The notes: generated by a model not told the origin, from the sequence alone. DNA of 64,000 nt from Acanthosepion esculentum (GCA_964036315.1 OZ038498.1:10893468-10957467); one strand, 5' to 3'; positions 12,601 to 27,500 are shown, counted from the first letter of the stretch. Translations and numbers: made by a program.

Positions 12601-15600
12601 CATCTAAAGAACCATCCCAAAACTTCCCTCCATTTGTAAATTGGTCATATAATGAAATATGTTTGTTACTACAGATATTGTTTCCTTTTGGTCCATCATG
12701 TCACTTGATATTTTTTTCCACTTTTTTTTTTTAAGCATGTCACCCCAAAAAAAGGCTGGAGTGCCACTAGCATGCAAGCGTTTACTAAGAGTAAAGAGGG
12801 TTGTTTGATGAAAAGATATTGAAAAGGACAGAGATCGGGATCAAGGCATCAGATGATGTTGATTCACACTACATTTGAATATTTGAAGATTATAGCTATC
12901 AGGGAAGCAAGTAAGAGGAAGGGAGTTCCACTGCTGGGAAGTGCGAGAGAAGAAGGCAGTTACATTTAACCGTTTCGACAATGAGAGGATGGGACCGAGG
13001 TGCCAACCTAGTAGCACATTTAAATTCATGCAGTTGGGGTACCAGTGAAAGTAGCTCGCCAGAGCAGTTGCCATGAAAATATTTGTAGAAAAGACAGAGG
13101 TAAGCCACAGCACATGTGGGAGAAAGTGACTGCTGATGAGATGCCAGATCAGGACCTATCAGATTGAAAATTCAGATATAAGAAACAAGTTCTTTTGTTG
13201 CTACAAATTTAAACATAAGACATGGATTTTTTTGCTCATATTCCTCCTGTAGCAAAGTTTTAAACTTTTAAATCTTATGGACAGAAAAACTGGCATTATA
13301 AAAAGACATACAGAGAAAAAATTATATTTTCTACAATCTGTTGTCTTTTTACAAATGGTATATGTGTCTCTTTAGTAAACATTAGTTTGTCTGAAAGGTG
13401 AACATTTGATTGTTCAGCACACATAAAAAGAACAGACAATTATGAAATAAAGAGAAAATAACATTAATATTGATAAAATCTGGCCATCAATCACTGGATT
13501 GCTGTATCAAGGAATGTAGAAGAAAATGATTATTATAAATATTATAGAAAAAAAACAATTATTATGGAATCCAAGAGATGCATCAAAACTTTACTTTCCG
13601 ATAAAAATTTTCCAAGTTTACAAGTTGAAAATTGTTAGATTTTTTAACATTCAAAGAAGAGAAATAAATTTAAATATCAAAGTACTTCTTTTGAAAGGGT
13701 GGCCTCAATTATAACATTCCATTCTTTTGCTTTGTCCAGAAATACAAACTAAATTTTTGATGCATGGACAATGAATATCTTCAGTCAACATGATGTAGAA
13801 TTTTTTTCTTTAAAGACAAAGTGAGTAGAAGATGAATACATAAGAAAACAAGACTGTCCTTTTGATGCTTTGACAAATCCAAAATGTATCACTACTCCAA
13901 AGAATAAAAAAGAAAATGAAAAATTTCTTACGTGTCTTTGAAAAAACTTTGTCCCGTTTGTATTTCTTTCTTTTGAATTAATTCTAACTTGAACTTGTTT
14001 TTAATGGTGTCCAGACTTGATTTGCATCCATTGGCAATCTTTATCGGGACATCTAGTTGTCGTGCCATCAAGGGTGACAACTCTGGCAGTGGTTCTTGGG
14101 GATTAAGAGCTTTGTGTTGGAGGCACTATATAGCAATAAAAAAAAGTAAATTATCAAGAGCAAATACTGGATTTGTAATAAAAGTGAACAAATCTCAAGA
14201 AAAAATAATCTGTCTATATTTCTGAGATGAGGTATTATGTACATTATTTACATTATTCAGACTATTGTCCTCATCTTTGTCGCCATATTTATTACAATAT
14301 TTTGGCTGGAATTGGAATGTTGAACTGAACCCTTTATTTCGCTCGCTGGGGTAGACTGTTCTAGTTCCACGTGCCATGTTTAATGGATGTCAGTTGTGAG
14401 TTATCTCCTCAAGGACACATGGCACAGTGGATAAAGGCGTTAGTTAGATCTAGTGACTCATCTTTGTTGGCATATTTATCACAATGCTTTGGCCGTTGTA
14501 CACTGTGGCCTTCTTCAGGTGGTTGGAATGTCGAATTGAACCCTTTATTTCGCTCGCTGGGGTAGACTGTTCTAGTTCCACGTGCCATGTTTAATGGATG
14601 TCAGTTGTGAGTTATCTCCTCAAGGACACATGGCACAGTGGATAAAGGCGTTAGTTAGATCTAGTGACTCATCTTTGTTGGCATATTTATCACAATGCTT
14701 TGGCCGTTGTACACTGTGGCCTTCTTCAGGTGGTTGGAATGTCGAATTGAACCCTTTATTTCGCTCGCTGGGGTAGACTGTTCTAGTTTCATGTGCCATG
14801 TCTAATGGATGTCAGTTATCGGTTATCTCCTGTTAATTCTCCTCTCCAAGTTCTCCACTGCCTTAACCAGGTACTGAACTCACACTTGAGGACACATGGC
14901 ACAGTGGATAATGGTGTTAGTTAGATCCAGTAACTTCTTTTTTTTAAAAAGATAGGCAAAAATATCCTTCCTTGAAACAAAGATTTTTGGACAATAAGAA
15001 TGGTAATTGATTCCTAGTCGATATTGTCTGAAATTCTGAGATATGTCATTGGTATTATTCCAAGAGTTATTTTGATTAATATCACCATCTCTGTTGTTTT
15101 TGGTTGATGAATTCTTTGGTCTTCCTTGGTGTAGTTCATCCATTTTGGCCTTTTCTCCCTTCAAAACTTGGCATCAAAGATTCTTGCAGACTCAGTCAGA
15201 ATCTAGGAACATGTACTGAATAATAGACATTATGCTAATTCTGCTGGTAATTGCAGATATATCATTGTATTACTGTTTGATGCAAATTGCAAGAGGATGA
15301 ATATCAAAGCCTGACAAAAAGATTTTGGTTTTAGATGCCATAACCTTTCAGGATATAGGTGATCATGTCTCTACACAGATTCACTTTCTTTATTATCTGA
15401 AAATTATTTACATTATCTACATTGTTCAAACTGTTGACCTCATCTTTATTGTCATGTTCACAACGTTTTGGCCATTGTACGCTCTGGCCTACTTCAGGTG
15501 AATGGAATTTCAAACTGAACCTTTTATTTCATCCACCATGATAGATTGTTCTAGTTCCATATGCCATGCCTTCTCCTGATGTCGCAGTTATCTCCTTTAA

Positions 15601-16682
15601 ATCAACTCTCCAAGTTTTTGTTCACCAGTGGATAAAAGTGTTGGTCGGATCCAGTGACTTGACCCAAAGAGTTGCGAATTCAATATCTGGTTATGGTAAT
15701 CTAACTACCATCCCATTTTCCAAACTCACTGTTTCCATTATGAAATTTAAACCAACTGCACTAAAAAGTCAAGATGGAGGCTCCAAAGTTTATACACTCT
15801 GTGTTTAGTTCACTCAACCCGAGAAATTTGCTTGTCCTGTGTCAAAGTGAAGATGACAGTCCGCAATACAGTCCAGAATGAACACAGATACTACTACTGA
15901 AAGTACCGTGTTGAAAACCTACAGCTCTGTTTTTATCTACTTATTAAACAGTATATTTATTTATTTCTATATAGTGTTTAATAAATAAATAAAAACAGAG
16001 TGTCTACTCAAATACGAGTATCCATTAAAAATAACATTTAAGCAATAAATTAAAATATGTTGGATTAATAAATGAAAAATCCATTCCTAATATATACGTT
16101 TAATATCTAAAAACCCACTAAACTAATATAGTTCCTTTTTTCTGGGTTTTCAGTTAAGATGTTTAGCCATCTTGATACCATTTGTCATAAAAATCACTGA
16201 AAAACCCTTTGAGCTATTCAGCAAGAAAGAGAACAGGTTAAAATCATTTTGTGTCAGCCCAACTGTCTTTACAAATGAGCAATGGTGAGAGGAAAAAGAT
16301 CATTCATGCCTTCAGTAATGGTACCAATATTCATACTCTTACTTCCATCTTCAAAGTCCATTCAAGAACCATCAAGAGATCGGTGAATAAGTTTAAAAAA
16401 GAAGGTACGTAGAGAGGAAAACTGGATCAGGAGGTCACAACAGGAAGAGGGATCATCATTTCAACTTAGCGCTAAAGAGACCAATTAGAAAAGATCCAAC
16501 TCAATCCATAAAACGTTTGGCACGTGAGAGAGGAGTTTCAGCTATGACAGTCCAAAGAGCAGTGAAAAAAAAACTTGGAAATCGTACGCGAAACGTGTGA
16601 GGCACCTTGTTACTCCAAGACAGAAAGTTAGAAGGTTAGAGAGGGTGAAGATCATCTTGAATAAGTTGGAAAATGATTAAGG

Positions 16683-16737
<55 letters not shown>

Positions 16738-19700
16738 CTTCCAATCCTTAGCTATGATTAATTAATGATGAACATGTCATTTTTGTTTTGTTTATGATCG
16801 ATTTCATGACAATTCTTCTGTTAATCTTGGAAAGTAATTATACATTCTTATTGGTCAAATTAGAGTCCAATAATGTTATAAAAACCTCAGAGAATTCCAG
16901 TAAGATATCTTTAATCACTTCTAAGATACAACGGTTCAAAGCTTAATCTAATAAATGAACAATTTTTCCAGATGTCTCAGTTATTGCCCTTTAACTCAAC
17001 TCTCCAAGTTTTGATTCACCACTGCTGTGGCCTGGTATTGAACTCAGAACTCTTTGGGTCTAGTCACTGGATCTAACCGACATCTTTATCCACTGAGCCA
17101 TATGTCCTCAAGAGACATATGGAAGAGGCATGGCACGTGGAAATAGAACAATCTACGTCAGTGGATGAAATAAAGGGTTTGGTTCAAAATTCCAATCACC
17201 TGAAGAAGCCTGAAGTGCACAACGCCCAAAACGTTGTGAATATGGCAATGAAAATGAGGATGACAGACCAAATAATGTAAATAATACAAGTATTCATAAT
17301 ACCTCATCTCAGAGATATAGACAGAAACTAATTTTGTTTTTAGTTAGTTGTCTCATTTCTTTTGCTGGCCAAAATGTATTACTGGAAAAAAAAACTGTTG
17401 ATTCACAAGTCTGTCCAAATCATCACCTCACAATGCATGTTTCAATTTTCAAAGAATATTTTTCACAATATGATGTCTGTTAAAAAGAACAGAAAAAATG
17501 GATTCACCTGATATAACTTTTGAAAGTGAGGATTAAATGTCAATTTTGGTTTAAGGAATTCACAGGGTTCTCCATCTTCATCTCTGCAACATAAAAATAA
17601 ACAGCAACAATGACATATTTTTGTTTTGCTATAAATAGCTTTTTATTTAATTATACCATTAAGCTGCAAAATATTTTACATACAAAATATGATCAACTGA
17701 TACTTTGATCTCTACGAACATCGTTTAAAAAAAAACATGAACAGATTTGTTTTTCCTTTTGGTCTCCAACTGTGATTTTTTTTAAATATAAATAAAAATT
17801 ATTTTTTCCTCTGAGGTCTGGTTTGGTTTGTTTTACAGCATATCAACCTCAATGAGTTATTTAATGCCAACAAAATTTTTATTGCTGGTAATATGTTTTC
17901 CTTCAAGAAATCTATTTCTGGATATATTTTTCCTTCAGGAAATCTATTTCTGGGAATATTTTTCCTTCAAGAAATCTATTTCTGGGAATATTTTTCCTTC
18001 AAGAAATCTATAACTGGGAATATTTTTCCTTCAAGAAATCTATAACTGGGAATATTTTTCAAAGAAGAAATCTATAACTGGGAATATTTTTTCAAAGAAT
18101 TTTTAGTTGTTTGTAATGCTAGTAGTTTTTTTTTTTAAAGTATTGCTGATAATTTTTCCTTCAAAAATTATTGCTGGTAATATTTTTTTTTTATTACAAA
18201 TTATTTCTGGTATTAAAACCTATTTTTACTCAAGTTTGGGTGTCAACTATTTGCCCATAGCTGGGACCCTAACAGATGCTACCATCCCGGGTCAGGGTGG
18301 ACCTGGGAACGCCAGCAATTAAGAGGTGGTTCCATGCTCCTCAAAACCTCCTGATCAGAGGCTTTGCTGTTGGACGTAGTTTATCGTCTTACCCAGGACA
18401 GTTTCCTCTGAAGTTCTATTACTGACAATGTATAATGTCATTAGCAAAATATATTGTTAATTGCTCCAAGACAACCATTATTTTCACTGTCTTCATCACT
18501 ATTTACAAACTGTCTTCAAAAATTATCTGATAAGCAATCTGAATAAGAAAAAGCAAGACAAAGAAATTTCCTGTGAGAAATCAGCCATTCCAGAACAATT
18601 ATTTATTTAACTCCCTTCATCACAATCTAGAAATTGTATTGAATTCGTAATCCACTGGTAGAATGAAAAAACTAAGGATAAACAAATATTTTGTCAGTAA
18701 TTATTTTACTTCTATTCTGAATATAGACAGAGGTTATACTGCCCACCCCATTGAAATAAAATCCCTTAGAAATTATGATACGAGCAAGCTCAGCTCTGGA
18801 CAAACTACTGACCAAAATTTTCAGCTCATAATGGCATTTGGTTTATTCGTAATTAATTAATAAATTGATAATGTAAGTCACATATTCCAAGTAAAAAATT
18901 GAAATCATAAAGCAATGTAACAAACTTACTCGTCTGCAGTGGTCAAATCCATGACACTGATCAAATCATCAATGGCACTCAACTGCTCCGCTGAAGAAGG
19001 AACATAAAAGAGAGAGAAAAAAAATGTTTATTCCTGTTTTTATCTGAGAATTCCTCATAGTTGTCATAGACAAAAACTTCGAGTACAAATTCTATGTGAA
19101 GAAGAGAGGGCAATTCATGTCTAACAAAACATGTGAAAACAAGATGATCTGAATGAAGTAGATTAGCTACAACAACAGAAAACCATTCTAAGCGTCATTC
19201 CTGCTGTATAAGAACAAGAAACAATGGCTACAATTCTCTAAGAATCACAATAACTGAACAACAAAAAATTGGAAAAATCTTACCTGGTCTAATGTGTGTC
19301 AGTTTTGTAGCAACATTCAAATGGTAAGGCCATAGTTTTGTGCAAATAAATTGGAAGTATGAATCATCCTGCTTTATCGCAAGAGTTCAGGCTGGTACTG
19401 GTGGTGGTGTAGTGGTATGAGGAATATTTTCTTGGTATATATTAGAACCCTTAGCATCAATGAAAGATTGTTTAAATGCTGCAGCCTACCTAGGTATGGC
19501 CACGGGCCTAAATTTAGGACTAAAGTGCACACCCCAGACCCTTTGTCGTCCACTTCCAGCAGGACAACACACCACAGGTCACAAATAAGAGAGAGTGGTA
19601 AATTGCGATCCATGTTAACGCAAAAGTGGTCGCCACAGTCACTGGATCACAATCCCATAGAGCACCTTTGGGATGTGGAAGAAAAGTGAGATCTGAATCC

Positions 19701-20293
19701 GGGATGTGCAGCCAACCAATCTAGAAGAATTTCAAGATGCCGTAATAACAGCACAAACCGAAATTTCAAAAGAATTCTTTTACAACGTGTATATTGTTGA
19801 ATTCACGACAATAAGAATTGAGGTTGTTCTAAAGGCAGGGGGGGGGGCACATGATTGATTGTTTGTTTTTTATGGCCTATCAACCTTTTGCAGGTTATTT
19901 AAAGCCAGAAAATACTTTTAGATAGTGAGAATTGGGGGAGAAGGTAATAATGATTTACTGATACAAGTCCTACTAAGTAACCCATAACTGCGTAGATGAG
20001 AGATAGATTTGTACGTTACCTGAGGGCATTGCACATAAGTGAACCCAACAGGAATTCTAACTCAGCTCTCCAATTCACAATTCCGTGCCATTATCCATTA
20101 CACACACCCACACATCCAGGTTTACAGCACCTGATATCTCCAAGCAGTCAGCCATGTAAGTACTGACCAGGGTTGACATTGCTTAACTTCAGTGATCATA
20201 CGAGAACTAGTGTTTCAACGTAATATGGCCATAAGCCTAAAATGGGGGTCCAATCTTGTACTTGAAGAATATATATAATAAAGTGGCTGGTGA

Positions 20294-20341
<48 letters not shown>

Positions 20342-21548
20342 TCGTTGCCACTTCTTTAATGTCATTGAATACTCGTTGACACTTTTGTAAATGCTCGTTG
20401 TAGTAGAGACTTTGTAATCACAGATACAACTATAATACGCCATTGAACAATACTGGTGTCAAATGCCTTTGAATAACACTCATGCAAATAGTACTTGCTC
20501 GATAATACTCGCACAAATAGTAATCTATATAGTGATCTGAAGAAAAAAATAGTATAGTGAATAGAGTAGAGAATAGTCGTCCGTATTTTAATAGAGGATG
20601 GAATAAAATATAACACTCAATTAGGCAGACTACCTCCCATATATGCATTTCCTCTATGGTCCCATGGTCTACTTAATTCAATAATGGGATTGCCTGTGTT
20701 TACTTATTGGCAATCTATGTTCAAACTCAAGTGTTGGCAGCGACACTTTATTCCTATATATATATATATATATATAGGCAGTGTGTGTGTGTGTGTGTGT
20801 AACGAATGCACGGCTGCAATTTTCGATGGATTTGCACCAAAATTTACATGCACATGCTCCAAGTTAGCAAGAAAGCCAAGACCAACTTTGCATTTCCCAA
20901 CTCCCATCGATAGTGGAAATAATCGATTTTTTCATGCTTCTACGGCAGTTTTCATGTAGTTTGCGGCCATTTTCTACTGGCCAGAGTGAGAGCCTATAGC
21001 TGGCTGCCACAAATAGGCAGCAAGATTCTATTGGCTAGCGTGAGAGCCAACAGCTGACTGGCACAAATGTTAACTAGCATGCTAGCATGCAAAAAAAAAA
21101 AAAAAAAAAAAATCGATACCTGCATTCATCACAAGTGGGAAAAATTTAATTCTGCATGGCACTTTACTCCAGTTGGCTCATTCGCTTGCTTAAAGTCAAC
21201 GTTGATTCTGATTCCACAGAACTGGGTTGGGTGTGAAAAAGTATTTGTTGCTAACATTCTTTTTTCATTCGGTTTTTCCAGTTATGAGTCCTTTTTTAAA
21301 GCTGATCGTTTTGTGTTCATTTTGTTTAGTTCTTTTTTCGTAACAGATTTAATGTTTAGTATAGAGCTTAGAAAAGATTTGCAGTGTGAGATAGGCAAGA
21401 AGTAAGGCATGTAGCAACATCAGCATGGCAAAGGGAACTCCTTTAAAGGCAAGGAATGGCAAAAATATTTTAAGTCAAGTGATAGCGATTGCTGTATGAG
21501 TCATACGATTTTTGAATCAAGCACGGGCAACGCCGGGCCATGCTGCTA

Positions 21549-21584
<36 letters not shown>

Positions 21585-24500
21585 AGGCATAAAAAACTAA
21601 TTTTTTATTAACGGCCATGTTATATTTAAAATAAAACACCAGTTAACCGGTTTCGTCCCCTCTCATCAGAACTGTTTAACGGGGAATGGAAATTATGAGA
21701 ATAATATTTGTTATGGGTGACATGAATGAAGGGCAGGGAAGAGAAAGATAAATACAAGTGTATAAAATTACACGTCTATAAAATTAAAGTAATACCACTC
21801 AAGATGCTAGAGACACAGCACAGCAAGCCCAAGCAAACAGTCTCTTTGTTTGCAAAGAGACGGGCGCCTGGACCTGATGTACAGAGTCTCCAACACCCTG
21901 AGATGGAATACAGAGTGTGCCCTGGCCAAAACGGAAAACCAGGTCACACTAAAATCCAACGCGCAAGTAGAATTATTTATTAGATGATCTGCAATCGACG
22001 ACCCATACGTATTTCGAAAGGAATCGCCCAACGAAAAATTATTGTTTAATATTTTCGTAGGTACGTGTTTTATTCTAGCGTCCAAGCGCTTTGTCGTTCT
22101 ACCTATGTAGTCGCATCCACAACTACATTTGAAACGATAAATAACTGAATTAATATGGTGGGGGGGGGGGGGTAGAACATCTTTACACACAGATGAAAAG
22201 ACAGACCTAGTTTGAAAAACAACACGGGCGTTCGCTGCAAAATAACATTCCTGTGAACTACATGAAATCTGATTGGCAAAGGACTCACTAATCCTACCCA
22301 ACCACAGTAAACGGAGATAGACCGGGCATTTACTAACCATAGCAGGCTTAATTTTATTAAACATTGCAGTCTTATCCCGAATAACCGATTGAACAAGGTC
22401 CAACGGATAACCATTGTCCACAAAGATACCAGTTAGACAACTAATTTCATCTTTAACAGTGCTATCCGAGCAGATCATTAAATCCCTATGGGAGCAGATT
22501 TCATGTAGTTCACGGGAATGTTATTTTGCAGCGAACGTCCGTGTTGTTTTTCAAACTAGGTCTGTCTTTTCATCTGTGTGTAAAGATGTTCTACCCTCCC
22601 ACCATATTAATTCAGTTATTTATCATTTCAAATGTAGTTGAGGATGCGACTACATAGGTAGAACGACACAGCGCTTGGACGCTAGAATAAAACAACACGT
22701 ACCTACGAAAATATTAAACAATAATTTTTCGTTGGGCGATTCCATTCGAAATACGTATGGGTCGTCGATTGCAGATCATCTAATAAATAATCCTATTTGC
22801 GCGTTGGATTTTAGTGTGACCTGGTTTTACGTTTTGGCCAGGGCACACTCTGTATTCCATCTCAGGGTGTTGGAGACTTTGTACATCAGGTCCAGGCGAC
22901 CGTCTCTTTGCAAACAAAGAGACTGTTTGCTTGGGCTTGCTGTGCTGTGTCTCTAGCATCTTGAGTGGTATTACTTTAATTTTATACACTTGTATTTATC
23001 TTTCTCTTCCCTGCCCTTCATTCATGTCGCCCATAACAAATATTTTTCTCAATTTCTATTCCCCTTTAAACAGTTCTGATGAGAGGGGACGAAACCGGTT
23101 AACTGGTGTTTTATTTTAAATCTAACATGGCCGTTAATAAAAAATTAGTTTTTTATGCCTTGATACGCTTCTGTACCGTCGCAAATATATATATATATAT
23201 ACATGTACAATATACAGAATACAATATACATGTTTCATTAAAGACAACAGACAAGGTACGCAATTATGCTTTTTATTTAATTTTTCTTGCATTCGAACAA
23301 GTGTTTTCTTTTCTGGACACAGATTGTGTAGAAGCTGCCCAACAGCGACAATAAATATATAAACCTATAAATTAACAGATGACCAAAAAGAATTCCCAAA
23401 TTTAGAGTCAAATAGCCATCTCCAACCTAAATTTAACCTCTTTACAAAGAAGACCGAAATTGAATTTCTACACCAATCACTATCCCAACTCCGATCTATG
23501 AGCTATCACAACCACCCACAAAATTCCTTCAAATTTTAAAAAGTACAAAACCAAACCAAGGTATCATAGCATCACTTGATGTTGAAAATTTATTCACGAA
23601 CATCCCTGTTGATCAAACCATTGATATTATCTTCAATTCTGTGTTCACTAATAATTCCATCCCACCACCATCCATCAAACCATTTGTCCCCCAAAAATTA
23701 CTACATGCATGCACAACCAAAGTCCCATTCTATGACCATAATGACAACATTTACACCCAAACTAATGGTGTTAGTATAGGAAATCAACTTGGCCAGTGCT
23801 TCTCCAATTATTACATGTCCCATGTAGAAAACATATTTAAAGAGGTGTGTAAACCTAAAATATATGTGCGTTACATAGACAATATTTTTATTTTAGCGAA
23901 TAACACAAAAGAAATACTCCCAAGACCACATTTGAAAAAAAACTATTAACCTTACCTACAAAGTTAGTCAAAAAATAAACTCCCATTCTTAGACGTTCTC
24001 ATAGAATAAAGTAACATTATCATCTCATTGTATAAAAAAACCCACTAGCAGAAACTCTTGTCACCTTAACCTTAAGAGTGACTGCCCACTCAGATACAAA
24101 ATAGAATGACAAAAAACTTCCTTAAAAGAGCACACCAGAATTCATCCTCTCGTCTACTCTTCCTTAAAGAACTCAACAATGCAAAACAGACACTATTCAA
24201 CTCCAAATGATAATAATCAACTTCAAAATGGACATTTTCAAGTAAAAAAAATAATCATTCAAAATGGATTAATCAACTTCAAAATGGATTGAGAAAATGT
24301 CAAATTGAGAAAATGTCAAAAACCTAAAAACTTCAAAATAAGAATAAACAACTTCATCTATATAATGAAGACAAACAGTCAATTTCCTTATTCATGGGGT
24401 AAATTAATTGAAAAAATAATTTTCAATTTACAAAAAAAAATATCTCAATTTGAAGTTGTTCATTCTTATTTTGAAGTTGATTGTTTTTAGGTTTTTGACA

Positions 24501-27500
24501 TTTTCTCAATTTGAAGTTGATTAATCAATTTTGGAGTTGATTGATCCATTTTGGAGTTGATTGATCCATTTTGGAGTTGATTGATCCATTTTGGAGTTGA
24601 AAATAAGTCCATTTTGAAGTTGATTATTATCATTTTGAAGTTGAAAAGGTATAGTTAACAATGGCTTCCCTAACCACCTTATAGACCACCAAATTAGACT
24701 ATTTCTTCCCCAAGTAAATAACAATGATAGTGAACACAGTCAAAAATAACAAATATTTTCTACAAAAACCAAACACATATGAACTACAACCAAGATGAAT
24801 CAACACATCATAAAGAGATATACTACCCCAACTGACCCAAACAAAAAAAATCAAATTAATTATCCACTACAAAAAATTTAAAACAGATAACCTTATCCTC
24901 AAAAATAACAACACAGCAGCAAAATCAAAATTACAATGAACAAACATTATTTATGTGTGGATTTAACCTTAAAATTAAAAATGGAGGAAGATGAGAAGCA
25001 TCTTCATGATTTAATACTCTTTCACTTATTAGGAAAAATGTTGTAGCAAGTTCAGAAATGAAAATTTTGATCAGGAAGATCAAAAACATTCTATCAGATC
25101 CGGAGTCATTGATGAAAATCAAATAAAAATCACTAATTAAATTAATTCAGGTCACACAGCATGGACATTGAATAGATAGTCCCCATATCTCATATTTCAT
25201 GTCACATATTTCATGTGAGCATTGTAAAACATTTGTAAATATTTGGATATGCAAATCGATACAATGTTTGGGTGTATTGTGATTTAATGTCAAAAATTTA
25301 ATGAGTTCAAATGCCTCTTAAGGAACTGTGTTCCTGATCAGACCAAATTCATAAATAATTACATCAGTCACACTATTACATGCCTATCCAGACACCTTAC
25401 GTTACACCTATCTGACCACAGTTCTGTCAGAACCCATTTAAACATACACACAAACTTACCAGACTCCATCTGAAACATACTAGTAGAAAATACAAACATA
25501 ATAATCTCATCTGAATGTAAAAAAAGATTAAAAATAATGAAAGCCTTAATACGAAAAAAGAAAAAGCCAACATTCAATAACATTAACTATGAACACGGCC
25601 ACAATGTGCTGACTGTGTTTGGAAAATAAAACATCTCTATAACTCTAGAAACATACACACAACCCATACACCCAATTAAAAAGAAAAAAAAATCAAATTG
25701 TCCTTGATAATGGCCAAAAGTATATCCGAAAGCGCTCAGAATTACAGAGCATTTGGACAGTTTCTACACACACAGTGTTCAGAAAAGAAAACACATTTAA
25801 ACAAAAGAAAAATTAAAATAGCTTAATCGCAGTAGCTTGTCTGTCATCTTTAATGAAACATTATATATAAATTACATAAAAATGAAACTCAAAATAATAA
25901 AGTTTGATAAATGAAACATTTTAGTATTATCAAAGTCCAGGGAATTTATCCCATGGAGTGAAATGGCCATAAAAATGGGGTACAATTGAGTTTCACTTTT
26001 ATGTAATTCATTTCTATGCTCTATAATAAATCTACTGAGCTCTCTTTTGGGGATCAGTTTTAATATTTTATATTAATAGGATCTACTTGGATTACTTACC
26101 AATGGATTTGTTACCTTTATATATATATATACACACACACACTCACCAGCCACTTTATTATGTATATTCTTCAAGTACAAGATTGGACCCCCATTTTAGG
26201 CTTATGGCCATATTACGTTGAAACACTAGTTCTCGTATGATCACTGAAGTTAAGCAATGTCAACCCTGGTCACTACTTACATGGCTGACTGCTTGGAGAT
26301 ATCAGGTGCTGTAAACTTGGATGTGTGGGTGTGTGTAATGGATAATGGCACGGAATTGTGAATTGGAGAGCCGAGTTAGAATTCCTGTTGGGTTCACTTA
26401 TGTGCAATGCCCTTAGGAAACGTACAAATCCATCTCTCCTCTACACAGTTATGGGTTACTTAGTAGGACTTGTATCAGTAAATCATTATTACCTTCTCCC
26501 CCAATTCTCACTATCTAAAAATATTTTCTGGCTTTAAATAACCTGCAAGAGGTTGACAAGCCATAAAAAACAATCAATCAAGTGCCCCCCTCCCCCCGAC
26601 TTTAGAACAACCTCAATTCTTATTGTCGTGGATTCAACAATATACACGTTGTAAAAGAATTCTTTTGAAATTTCGGTTTGTGCTGTTATTACGGCATCTT
26701 GAAATTCTTACTCACAAATTTTTACCTGTGTGTGTATGTGTGTGTATGTGTATATATATATATATATATAAGAGAAAGGTGAAATATATAGGATGATACA
26801 AGAAAAATAACAATTTGCAAACAGATTATGACAAAACTTACTGCAACAAAAATTAGACTGTCAGATTAGAAAAAAAAAATCAATATGTCATAGGTAAGGA
26901 GATAAGATTTTACCAGATGGTTTAAATTTCTTGCTGGCAGGACCATCATCATCTAAAGGGAGAGAGGCAAATGTGTATGAACGTACATCTTCACTAAAAG
27001 GCAGTTCATGGTACATTAAACACTGAAAAAGACAAAAACATTGTACATTAAAGAATTCTATGCAGTGTCAGTTTAAAAAAATAAAATTAAATAAATTGAT
27101 AAACAATTTTTAATGTTATTTTGAAATTTCATTATTACAATTTGTTGTAGAGTAGCTAGCACCCCTTCAACACTCTACCACATGGACTGGCTCATAGCCT
27201 TAAATAGTCTACGATTAAGGACTTCAATAGTTGATTTAATAAGTTGATACTAAGCTGATTAATATTCTGGCTGATCTTACTTTGTTTGGCTATACAGCAT
27301 TTGACCCTCCTTTATTCCTTGTAAGTTGTCTTGTTAATTGTTTTGTAACTTATTGTTCTGTGTTTTTTGTATGTATCCATTTGCATCGGATACTGGTGCT
27401 GAATAAATGCATTAAACACTCATTCTTCTCTGTGTATCATTCACATCGACAATACAACATAAATGCTTATTTCCTTTGATGTTGGGAAAAATTAAGAATA

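Larger units (their letters stand above)
23350..25640 (+). mobile_element. Penelope-like element relic with reverse transcriptase, split by two insertions
   Basis: Plus-strand pieces: [16 protein letters not shown] (23375), [20 protein letters not shown] (23565-23630), [20 protein letters not shown] (23765-23825), [10 protein letters not shown] (23865-23895), QTLFN (24190) resuming as NNGFPNHLI after 24655, then [19 protein letters not shown] (25380-25440) and [25 protein letters not shown] and GVS-G-LG are the RT motifs of Penelope-like elements and LSR-LT-HLSD is in the endonuclease. The active site reads YIDN instead of YVDD and several frames are broken, so it is dead. Confidence 0.8.
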
